A stretch of DNA of 14,825 nucleotides from Candidatus Brocadiaceae bacterium (GTDB lineage Bacteria; Planctomycetota; Brocadiia; SM23-32), in the NCBI GenBank assembly GCA_003551785.1, contig PUNP01000250.1, positions 1 through 14,825 of the forward strand. Reading direction: 5' to 3'. A program made the translations under genes and the position numbers. Shown here piece by piece: positions 8,758-14,825 of this stretch. The number at the start of each line of letters is the position of its first letter. Within the stretch, counting starts at the first letter, position 1. Under the pieces are notes generated by a model, which was given only the letters and a program-made list of their open reading frames with translations, was not told where the DNA came from and made no database searches.

Positions 8758-9231
8758 TTATCTGGCAAAATGGGCAAAATCGCGATTAGCTTCAGCCATT
8801 CTATGTGTGTTTTCACGTCGGGAAAAGGCTGAACCTTCTTTATTATAAGCATCCAGGAGTTCACCGGCAAGTCTTGTATGCATCGGACGCCCCTTGACAC
8901 TATGTGCAGCTTCAAGTATCCATCTTATAGCAAGCGACACTTGCCTTTTAGGACCAACTTCGGTAGGAACCTGGTAAGTCATACCACCAACACGCCGTGA
9001 ACGGACTTCAATAACCGGCTTTACGTTATCCAATGCTTTCTCAAAAACATCTACGGGCTCAGCATCAGCGATTTTTTCATCGATAATCGCCATAGCATCA
9101 TAGAAAATCTTCTCTGCGACACTCCTTTTACCATCATCCATAAGAGAGCCAATGAATTTACTTACCAGCGTGCTTCCGTAAAGAGGGTCCGGTTTAAGAA
9201 ACCTTTCTGTACTTTTATATTTCAACGCCAT
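8758..9231 (-). CDS. rpsG: 30S ribosomal protein S7
   Basis: A 157-residue protein of normal length that nucleates assembly of the 16S rRNA 3' domain and lines the E site. The family pattern is clear: DPLYGSTLVSKFI near the start, the conserved KALDNVKPVIEVRSRRVGG stretch (65-83), YQVPTEVGPKRQ and, at the C-terminus, RRENTHRMAEANRDFAHFA. The start has only an AT-rich leader without a recognisable Shine-Dalgarno site. It follows rpsL with 56 bases between them and is the second gene of the str operon. In E. coli S7 also represses its own operon; whether it does here is not known. Confidence 0.97.
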   Translation of the reverse strand: MALKYKSTERFLKPDPLYGSTLVSKFIGSLMDDGKRSVAEKIFYDAMAIIDEKIADAEPVDVFEKALDNVKPVIEVRSRRVGGMTYQVPTEVGPKRQVSLAIRWILEAAHSVKGRPMHTRLAGELLDAYNKEGSAFSRRENTHRMAEANRDFAHFAR

Positions 9232-9287
9232 AATAAATTACCACATTATTTGATGTATTAACTGAAAATGTTTTTTAACAATCAACC

Positions 9288-9656
9288 TTAGGGACTTTTC
9301 ACGCCGTATTTCGACCTGCTCTGTTTCCTATCTTCGACGCCGGCTGTGTCAAATGCACCTCTGACGACATGATACCTCACACCTGGAAGGTCTCTGACCC
9401 TGCCGCCTCTGACAAGAACGATATTATGTTCCTGCAGGTTATGAGACTCACCGGGTATATAGGCCATAATTTCTTTCCCGTTACTCAAACGCACTCTTGC
9501 TACCTTACGAAGGGCTGAATTAGGTTTTTTAGGTGTACGAGTTGTTACATGGAGACAGACACCCGTCTTCTGAGGGCATTTCTCCAACATAGGTGATTTT
9601 TCCTTTTTCGTTTTCTTTTTCCTTCCCTTTTTAATCAACTGATTAATAGTCGGCAT
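9288..9656 (-). CDS. rpsL: 30S ribosomal protein S12
   Basis: A 122-residue decoding-centre protein at the usual length. The diagnostic motifs are present: [12 protein letters not shown] at the start, [14 protein letters not shown] in the region where streptomycin-resistance mutations occur, and [29 protein letters not shown]. The basic tail ends [19 protein letters not shown] Shine-Dalgarno site lies about 10 bases before the ATG. It is the first gene of the str operon and has its own strong promoter just upstream. A lysine at position 42 by E. coli numbering (TPKKPNSA) indicates no classical streptomycin-resistance substitution there. Confidence 0.98.
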   Translation of the reverse strand: MPTINQLIKKGRKKKTKKEKSPMLEKCPQKTGVCLHVTTRTPKKPNSALRKVARVRLSNGKEIMAYIPGESHNLQEHNIVLVRGGRVRDLPGVRYHVVRGAFDTAGVEDRKQSRSKYGVKSP

Positions 9657-9731
9657 TTCTTCATTCTCTCCTACTTCTTATTTTAACAATACTTATTCCA
9701 AAAAATAACATACGCATAAGAAACGACAAAT

Positions 9732-9760
9732 ATTTTATCAAAGCATGCCGTGTAAGTCAA
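9732..9760 (-). promoter_or_regulatory. Strong sigma-70-type promoter of the str operon
   Basis: On the minus strand TTGACT (9755-9760) and TAAAAT (9732-9737) are separated by exactly 17 bases, close to the consensus. Initiation would fall near 9725, giving a leader of about 70 bases before the rpsL start at 9656. The -35 box lies just past the stop codon of the upstream M48 gene (9772-9774). The operon therefore does not rely on read-through from that gene. Confidence 0.65.
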
Positions 9761-9771
9761 GCACAAGCAGG

Positions 9772-11130
9772 TCAACCAACAACCGTGGATAAATAAACTG
9801 AGAAAAGTAAAAATAAAAATATGGCTATTTTAATGCCCCTTGTCTTCCATTGAGCTTTGGTTTTCAAACGTGGGTCATTGAGCACATTTTGCATGAATAC
9901 TATTCTTTCTTCTATACTAAAATGACGCCAACCACCCGCTCGTATGGATTTGCCGCTGAGGAAAGCTAATTTGTTCAGCGCCGAAATAAATGCATCCGGC
10001 CTTGAACTGTTACTCAAACTATACAAATCCGCCTCCCTTTCAAGCCGACGTGAAACTGCCCCAAATACGATCCCCCAATATAATACGGCATATAAAAGTA
10101 AAACAAACGACGGAGTAAGAAAACTCCAGTTTTTCTCGAACTCGAATAAGTGATCACCGCTATGTGCAAAATCAAAAAAGAAGTTTAAAATCACCCCGTT
10201 GGAAGCTATAAAGGCTCCTATCATGAATATATAAAAAAGGAAATGATGGCCTTTAATATGCCCCGCTTCATGAGCGAATATCCCTTCAACTTCATCATCA
10301 CTGCAATTATGAAGAAGTGCATCCGTGATAAAAACATAACGCAAAATCCTCGTCATACCGATTACGGCGGCGTTGGTGATTTGCATTTTCGTATTCCAGA
10401 CTAACACAGCGGAACACTTAAGGTTAACCCTTTCACTAAAAGCGTGTAAACGCCTTTTCAAATCTCCGGCCGGCAGCGGATGGGTTTTCCACAATAAGCG
10501 AAGCAGTAACGGACCGCAAAATACTAAAAAAAACAAAAAAATCACTGGAAGGTAAATCTCAACAAACCTTGTATCATCCAAAAAGTAAGCGGAGATATCA
10601 AAAACAAATGTTAAGACCGCCCACGGCAACAATATTATCCCTAATTCAGTGCGTATTCGGAGCCATAAGTAGGAGACCAATGGAAGGGGAGCTTTATTCT
10701 GATGGGCATTATAATTACTGCTTTGAGACGCGCGAATCTGCAACTTGCGCTCAAACCCCATAGTGATGCCAATCATGATGAGTAAAGGCGATAAAAGCAC
10801 AATATCGCCCAACATAGGAATAAAAAAAGTGTGTTGTGTTATGGCTTCGGTAAAACGGTACCAATGCAAAAGATTTGTTAAAAAAAACGTGAAAAATACA
10901 ATATTAATCCTCATCATTTTATTTGCCCGCTCACGTCTCAAACAGAGCGTTCCAGAACCCGATTTACGCCCGGCTTTATATACAAGATGGTCAGTAACGC
11001 GGCAAACGAAATAATGGAGTAAAACTAACGCAAGCACCCCCGAAATGCTCCAAACCAACGCAATTTCTGAATAATAGTTAAATACAGGAAGATATATTAA
11101 TAACAGACTTACGAGAAAAACTGGCAGCAT
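9772..11130 (-). CDS. M48-family membrane zinc metallopeptidase
   Basis: A 452-residue integral membrane peptidase of the Ste24/HtpX type. The zinc site is HEAGH (287-291), with H287, H291 and catalytic E288. The third ligand is likely E364 in the RRLEREAD motif (361-368). Ahead of the site is the typical ITDALLHNCSDDEVEGIFA segment (268-286). Hydrophobic stretches near 3-20, 24-43, 76-92, 105-124, 164-183, 190-212, 298-317, 337-357 and 431-449 indicate several membrane spans, and no signal peptide is seen. Such enzymes do membrane-protein quality control or process lipidated peptides. The start sits behind an AAGGAG site. It overlaps the stop of the preceding gene by one base (TAATG), which indicates translational coupling and a shared function. 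It could be a general stress protease; the substrate is unknown. Confidence 0.88.
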   Translation of the reverse strand: MLPVFLVSLLLIYLPVFNYYSEIALVWSISGVLALVLLHYFVCRVTDHLVYKAGRKSGSGTLCLRRERANKMMRINIVFFTFFLTNLLHWYRFTEAITQHTFFIPMLGDIVLLSPLLIMIGITMGFERKLQIRASQSSNYNAHQNKAPLPLVSYLWLRIRTELGIILLPWAVLTFVFDISAYFLDDTRFVEIYLPVIFLFFLVFCGPLLLRLLWKTHPLPAGDLKRRLHAFSERVNLKCSAVLVWNTKMQITNAAVIGMTRILRYVFITDALLHNCSDDEVEGIFAHEAGHIKGHHFLFYIFMIGAFIASNGVILNFFFDFAHSGDHLFEFEKNWSFLTPSFVLLLYAVLYWGIVFGAVSRRLEREADLYSLSNSSRPDAFISALNKLAFLSGKSIRAGGWRHFSIEERIVFMQNVLNDPRLKTKAQWKTRGIKIAIFLFLLFSVYLSTVVG

Positions 11131-11825
11131 TATTCGCTCCTTATTTTCCGAATCTCAGCCAAAAGACCTTTTGATTTTTTAATGATTCTCGATTTTAAGC
11201 GGTTCAAGTCTTCCAGTTCATCGCCACCATGTTTTTCCAGAATCTTTATGTAATGATCTTTAGAATATTGCCAGTATAAAGTGCCGGGATCACTTGATTC
11301 CTTGAGTGTCTGAGCATTATTAACCAAATTAGCAAGCATTTCCATCCAAGCATCTTCACGATCTGTCAGCCATTTTTTAAACTGTTTTACTTCTGAATCA
11401 TTGACATCCTGCAATTTCTCCCTGTCAGAAAGAAATTGCTGCCTGACGTGAGCTTCAAGGCTTGAGGCAAGTCTATCGGCAGCCGCCTGGGTGCGCCCGA
11501 TATCGGCATCTATATCCTTTATATCTTTTACAAGCTGAGGATGATTATTTTCAACCGTCTCTAATGAAACCGGCACAACATCGGCTTTACGGGGCGCGAT
11601 TTTTTTTAATCCTATCGTAGCCTGGCCGTGACCAAGTCGACGCCACCCCACATCACCTTTGTCAAGCTTGTCGAGGTTCTGTTGGATATTGCCTGCAATG
11701 AGTTTTAAGAATGCTTTATAAAGTTCCCGTTCATTATTCTTATTCGATTGAGACTGAAACACAAAGAAAACGACTACGCCAAGCACGATCACTACTAACA
11801 CGAATATTTCCAAAAACGGCGACAT
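11130..11825 (-). CDS. Unrecognised single-span membrane protein with coiled-coil character
   Basis: A 231-residue protein I do not recognise. One hydrophobic segment near residues 5-24 (FLEIFVLVVIVLGVVVFFVF) is followed by a highly charged, mainly helical body. Leucine- and lysine-rich heptad-like stretches lie near 40-60 and 90-150, and the C-terminal tail has many Lys, Arg and Glu residues. No catalytic motif, lipobox or known domain is visible. A strong AGGAGGTG site is placed about 5 bases before the ATG, supporting the start. Its stop codon overlaps the start of the M48 peptidase, so the two are made together. It may anchor, regulate or supply substrate to that protease; this is inference from linkage only. 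Confidence 0.75.
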   Translation of the reverse strand: MSPFLEIFVLVVIVLGVVVFFVFQSQSNKNNERELYKAFLKLIAGNIQQNLDKLDKGDVGWRRLGHGQATIGLKKIAPRKADVVPVSLETVENNHPQLVKDIKDIDADIGRTQAAADRLASSLEAHVRQQFLSDREKLQDVNDSEVKQFKKWLTDREDAWMEMLANLVNNAQTLKESSDPGTLYWQYSKDHYIKILEKHGGDELEDLNRLKSRIIKKSKGLLAEIRKIRSE

Positions 11826-12129
11826 ACTACACCTCCTGGGATGTAAAAGTATAAAGAGTTACTTATAACGATAATATCCAATGCAAGCCCGCAGCATGTC
11901 TACGGAACCAATACAATACACAGTGGTAATGAAACGTGCATTACTAATGAGCTGCGATTACCTAATAAAAAAACGGGGGATGATATTATAAGTAAAAAAA
12001 GAAAAGATTGCACATGAATGCTGGTGGTTGCATTTGCTTTTTTCCAAGAAGTAAATTATCATAATAAACATTAATTCAGCGTAGTAGGTAATTTCTGTAA
12101 AATCGTAATGTTAAATGAGGATTATTAAG
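11826..12129. other. Divergent intergenic region
   Basis: This AT-rich stretch of about 300 bases separates the minus-strand M48 pair from the plus-strand epimerase gene and must carry both promoters. On the plus strand a fair promoter is visible (12034-12062). For the minus-strand pair there is a strong ribosome binding site but no convincing -35/-10 pair. No further open frame, tRNA or clear operator palindrome was seen. The G-rich tract near 11972-11979 and the A-rich run after it have no assigned role. Confidence 0.5.
12034..12062 (+). promoter_or_regulatory. Candidate promoter of the epimerase gene
   Basis: TTGCTT (12034-12039) and TATCAT (12057-12062) are separated by 17 bases, a usable sigma-70-type arrangement. 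Transcription would start near 12070, about 60 bases before the chosen ATG. It was found by eye in AT-rich DNA, so chance matches are possible. Confidence 0.35.
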
Positions 12130-13383
12130 ATGAAATTAGGTAATTATTCATTAGGTGTAGGCGACAGATTCGGGCTTGAAGGTGTTGCACAGCTTGAAGC
12201 ATTGAAATTAGCAGCGAAAAATGGATGTGATATTCAGCCGGTATGGAATAAGTCACATCGAGAGCACTGCATCGTAGGCACCTCTCCGGAATCTGTCAGG
12301 GATGAAGCTGATAATGCCGTCAAGGCAGGCGGGTGGAACGCGCCCTATTTCGTTGATGCAGACCATATTTGTAAGACAAACGTAGATGGTTTCATTGCTG
12401 CAAGTGATTTTTTTACACTCGATGTTGCTGATTTCATAGGTGAGACAACGGATGAAGGGGCTATTAAAAAATTGCAGGCCGAGGCTCAGAACCTTATAGG
12501 CAAAATAGAACTTCCAATGTTAAACTCATCTATAGAAATTAGCGAGAACAAAGTGAGTGAAGTAGCTGCAAAATATCTTGCGGCCATCGACCATGCTACT
12601 GCTCTTTATGAATATATTTCAGATAAAAAAGGTGAAGGGAATTTCATTACCGAGGTTTCAATGGATGAAACCGACAGCCCTCAAACGCCTGAAGAACTCT
12701 TGCTGATATTGAAAGCATTATCTGTTCGCAAGGTCCCCCTGCAAACAATAGCGCCCAAATTCTCTGGGAGCTTCTTCAAAGGTGTCGATTACGTTGGAAA
12801 CATCGACGCTTTCAGAGATGAGTTTTATGCCGACTTAGCTGTTATTAAATTTGCCGTCGAGGAATTCGGCTTGCCGCAAAATCTCAAACTCAGTGTCCAT
12901 TCAGGCAGCGATAAATTCTCTCTTTACCCGATCATGAAAGAGGCAATGCAGCAGTTTGATGCCGGACTACACCTAAAAACTGCCGGCACAACCTGGCTGG
13001 AAGAGCTTATCGGACTCGCCCTTTCCGGTGACAATGCATTAGCTATAGCCAAAGAGATTTATATGGAAGCGTTATCCAGGATGCAAGAACTTTGCGATCC
13101 CTACGCAACGGTTATTGATATCGATCCAGCTAAACTGCCCGGCATCGAAGAAGTAAAAAGCTGGTCAGGGATGGATTATGCCAACGCTTTACGCCATGAA
13201 CAGGATTGCGAAAGCTTCAACCCTGATCTTCGTCAATTGCTTCATGTCGCCTACAAAGTTGCCGCTGAGATGGGAGAGCGCTACCTTAACACCATTAAAG
13301 CCAACCAGGTTACAGTAGCGAAAAATGTTACAACTAACCTCTACAATCGTCACATAGAACGGTTATTCCCTGTTATCAGCTGA
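12130..13383 (+). CDS. Tagaturonate epimerase (UxaE)-like protein
   Basis: A 417-residue protein of the tagaturonate/fructuronate epimerase family, which interconverts keto-uronates on the route from galacturonate or glucuronate to 2-keto-3-deoxygluconate. Family landmarks in order are GVGDRF (9-14), DADHI (76-80), SMDETDSP (177-184), the strongly conserved HSGSDKFSLYP (257-267), HLKTAGTTWLEE (281-292) and QLLHVAYK (369-376). Conserved Asp, Glu and His in these blocks probably hold a divalent metal. No signal peptide is present. The ATG at 12130 is preferred because a GAGGA site lies 8 bases before it; the in-frame ATG at 12115 lacks one. The protein begins at the GDRF block, whereas the Thermotoga enzyme, as I recall it, carries an extra N-terminal region. 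The substrate could therefore differ. Its 3' end overlaps the oppositely directed comEC gene by 34 bases. Confidence 0.82.
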   Translation: MKLGNYSLGVGDRFGLEGVAQLEALKLAAKNGCDIQPVWNKSHREHCIVGTSPESVRDEADNAVKAGGWNAPYFVDADHICKTNVDGFIAASDFFTLDVADFIGETTDEGAIKKLQAEAQNLIGKIELPMLNSSIEISENKVSEVAAKYLAAIDHATALYEYISDKKGEGNFITEVSMDETDSPQTPEELLLILKALSVRKVPLQTIAPKFSGSFFKGVDYVGNIDAFRDEFYADLAVIKFAVEEFGLPQNLKLSVHSGSDKFSLYPIMKEAMQQFDAGLHLKTAGTTWLEELIGLALSGDNALAIAKEIYMEALSRMQELCDPYATVIDIDPAKLPGIEEVKSWSGMDYANALRHEQDCESFNPDLRQLLHVAYKVAAEMGERYLNTIKANQVTVAKNVTTNLYNRHIERLFPVIS

Positions 13384-14825
13384 TAACGTCCGGATTTGAA
13401 CCCCCGTACATGGATGCCGTCATTTTGGAACTCCAGGGTGACGGCACCTTCATTATATGTCGACCATAAAGGGATGCCCAGCGAATCAAGAGTACGGACT
13501 GTAGATGTATTCAGCGACCTGCCGGAACTGGCTATCGCTATTTTGGGATCAACTGCTCTGATAAATTCTTCAAGCACAGGTTCCCAAGCGCCATGATGGG
13601 GCAAAATGAGCACATCCGCCCGCAATTCGGAACCGTATTGAGTAATTAAATGCCTCATTGCCTTATTTTCAGCATCGCCCGGCAGCAAAATATGCCAATT
13701 ATCATACTCGCAGAGCAAAACGGCAGACAGATCGTTTCTTTCCACCTCGCTCTCACTTAAAAACCGGATATCGGGGTGTTTAAACACGCCTCTTAAAAAA
13801 CCATCACTCAACTTTGTCCTCTCTTTTACCCTGATATATTCGTCAGTAGAATTGAATAAAACATTATGCAAAGCAGACGGGACATGCTCACCTCGTGCTT
13901 TGGGGGGAATAAGCAGGCGCGATATACCAAATTTCTCATGCAGTTTCGGTACAAAAGCATAATGATCAAAATGGCGATGCGATACTGTCAAGGCATTTAT
14001 ATGACGTATTCTGTTATGCCATAGAACACCAGTTACGGCGTTAAGGTAACGATAAGATACGCTCCCGCTATCGTAAAGCTTTACACCGCCTTCAGGAGAA
14101 GCAAACAAAATACTCTGGCCATGCCCAACATCCTTGACCACAATACGAAAATATTCGGGCCTGGATGTCCGCACTTCATAAATTAACAGACTGCCCACCA
14201 ACATCACCACACCGTAAACGAGCACTTTTGCCCTGAGAGGTTTAGAGCGTATTTTAACCCAGCTAATCAAAACAAGATAGTACAAACCAATCCACCACAT
14301 GGGTGGCGCAGGTGTATATCTCACAAATCCCGGCCAACTACGCGATACTGAAAGAAGACTGTCTATCCCCCATGACAAAACGGAAGAAAGACGGTTGGTC
14401 AAACTGAAGAGCGTAGCATTGACAAACAGGACAGGCAGCGATATGAAGCAATTCAGCAGCAAGAACAACACAAGCGGCCAAAGAAAAATATTTATCACAG
14501 GCAGCAGCAGAGAATAGCGATTGAAATTCCATACGCGCAAAGGCATCAATGTAAGCCACACACTCAATGAAAGAACAAAATACTGCCCCGCTTTTTTACT
14601 CAAATCTCCGAAAATATGAACTTCGCCGGCATCTTGAAGTTTGTCCGTTAGTTCCCGCCACGGCCAAATAATCCTGTATAAATCAGGAGCGATATAAAAA
14701 AGTGCCCATACAGCCAAAAAACTAAAATGAAAGCCGACAGAAAAAATATCCTGAGGACGCCATAAAAGAAGAATAAATGCCGCACCAGCCACCGAAGACA
14801 ACGGGTCTGCTCGCCTATGCAATAA
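13350..14825 (-). CDS. ComEC/Rec2 DNA-uptake channel protein (C-terminal part, truncated by window edge)
   Basis: The frame stays open through the right edge, so the N-terminus (including the OB-fold part) lies outside. The visible portion holds the end of the competence membrane domain: a HRRADPLSSVAGAAF-type segment, then GFHFSFLAV, then several hydrophobic spans at visible residues about 12-45, 82-98, 103-140, 176-188 and 198-215. A beta-lactamase-fold domain follows. It starts near VVKDVGHGQSILF (228-240) and has metal motifs SHRHFDH (281-287), PGDAE (381-385) and LPHHGAWE (407-414). This domain is thought to degrade the non-transforming strand during DNA import across the inner membrane. 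The apparent start at 14822 is a TTG inside the frame, not a true start. The stop lies within the end of the convergent epimerase gene. Confidence 0.88.
   Translation of the reverse strand, partial: LLHRRADPLSSVAGAAFILLLWRPQDIFSVGFHFSFLAVWALFYIAPDLYRIIWPWRELTDKLQDAGEVHIFGDLSKKAGQYFVLSLSVWLTLMPLRVWNFNRYSLLLPVINIFLWPLVLFLLLNCFISLPVLFVNATLFSLTNRLSSVLSWGIDSLLSVSRSWPGFVRYTPAPPMWWIGLYYLVLISWVKIRSKPLRAKVLVYGVVMLVGSLLIYEVRTSRPEYFRIVVKDVGHGQSILFASPEGGVKLYDSGSVSYRYLNAVTGVLWHNRIRHINALTVSHRHFDHYAFVPKLHEKFGISRLLIPPKARGEHVPSALHNVLFNSTDEYIRVKERTKLSDGFLRGVFKHPDIRFLSESEVERNDLSAVLLCEYDNWHILLPGDAENKAMRHLITQYGSELRADVLILPHHGAWEPVLEEFIRAVDPKIAIASSGRSLNTSTVRTLDSLGIPLWSTYNEGAVTLEFQNDGIHVRGFKSGRYQLITGNNRSM
13372..13387. 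terminator. Perfect 16-base palindrome at the convergent gene ends
   Basis: GTTATCAG directly followed by CTGATAAC spans the stop codon of the epimerase gene and lies in the last codons of comEC. It could form a six-base-pair hairpin with a four-base loop in either transcript. There is no T-run behind it, so classical intrinsic termination is not shown. A role as a bidirectional terminator or transcript-end stabiliser is only suggested by its placement. Confidence 0.3.

Noticed and set aside
12115..12117. ATG at 12115 as start of the epimerase
   Set aside because: No ribosome binding site precedes it, while the GAGGA overlapping and following it is well placed for the ATG at 12130, where family similarity begins.
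14820..14822. TTG as start of the ComEC gene
   Set aside because: The reading frame continues to the window edge and the visible sequence begins within the competence domain, so the real start lies outside.
1..14825. CRISPR arrays, tRNA or rRNA genes, insertion sequences, prophage or defence genes
   Set aside because: No spaced direct repeats, cloverleaf-like sequences, transposase motifs or phage proteins were seen on either strand.

Overview
The window looks like a chromosomal segment of a free-living or gut/sediment polysaccharide-degrading bacterium. The gene mix is a sulfatase and a family 2 glycosidase, a tagaturonate-epimerase-like uronate enzyme, a ComEC DNA-uptake protein and a ribosomal str operon. 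Together with mixed use of Shine-Dalgarno sites, this is compatible with the PVC superphylum (Lentisphaerota or Kiritimatiellota-like). That placement is inference; no rRNA gene or lineage marker was available to test it.

Layout. Positions 1-323 hold no convincing gene, only a perfect GC-rich hairpin and a short GC-rich patch. From 324 to 9656 there is a continuous minus-strand block. Read in transcription order it is rpsL, rpsG, fusA, a HAD hydrolase-YvcK fusion, a family S1 sulfatase and a GH2 glycosidase. A near-consensus sigma-70-type promoter (TTGACT, 17 bases, TAAAAT) lies just upstream of rpsL. A second candidate promoter lies in the 174-base rpsG-fusA gap. The last three junctions are only 16-46 bases, so the sugar genes may be co-transcribed with translation genes.

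Upstream of the str promoter, still on the minus strand, sits a tightly coupled pair. It is a one-TM coiled-coil-like protein of unknown function followed by an M48 membrane metallopeptidase, whose start codon overlaps the stop of the first gene (TAATG). A divergent intergenic region of about 300 bases separates this pair from a plus-strand tagaturonate/fructuronate epimerase-like gene. The 3' end of that gene overlaps, tail to tail, the 3' end of a ComEC/Rec2 gene that runs off the right edge.

How the genes fit together. rpsL, rpsG and fusA serve translation (small-subunit decoding and assembly proteins, and the translocase). YvcK homologues link central carbon flux and cell envelope growth, here fused to a phosphatase-like domain. 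The sulfatase and GH2 enzymes both lack an export signal, so they probably finish degradation of imported sulfated oligosaccharides in the cytoplasm. The epimerase would act on uronates from a related diet. ComEC is the inner-membrane channel for DNA uptake. No tRNA, rRNA, CRISPR array, insertion sequence or prophage gene was seen. I found no clearly new defence or mobile system. The most unusual items are the HAD-YvcK fusion, the sugar-degradation genes attached to the str operon, and the unnamed membrane protein coupled to the M48 peptidase.
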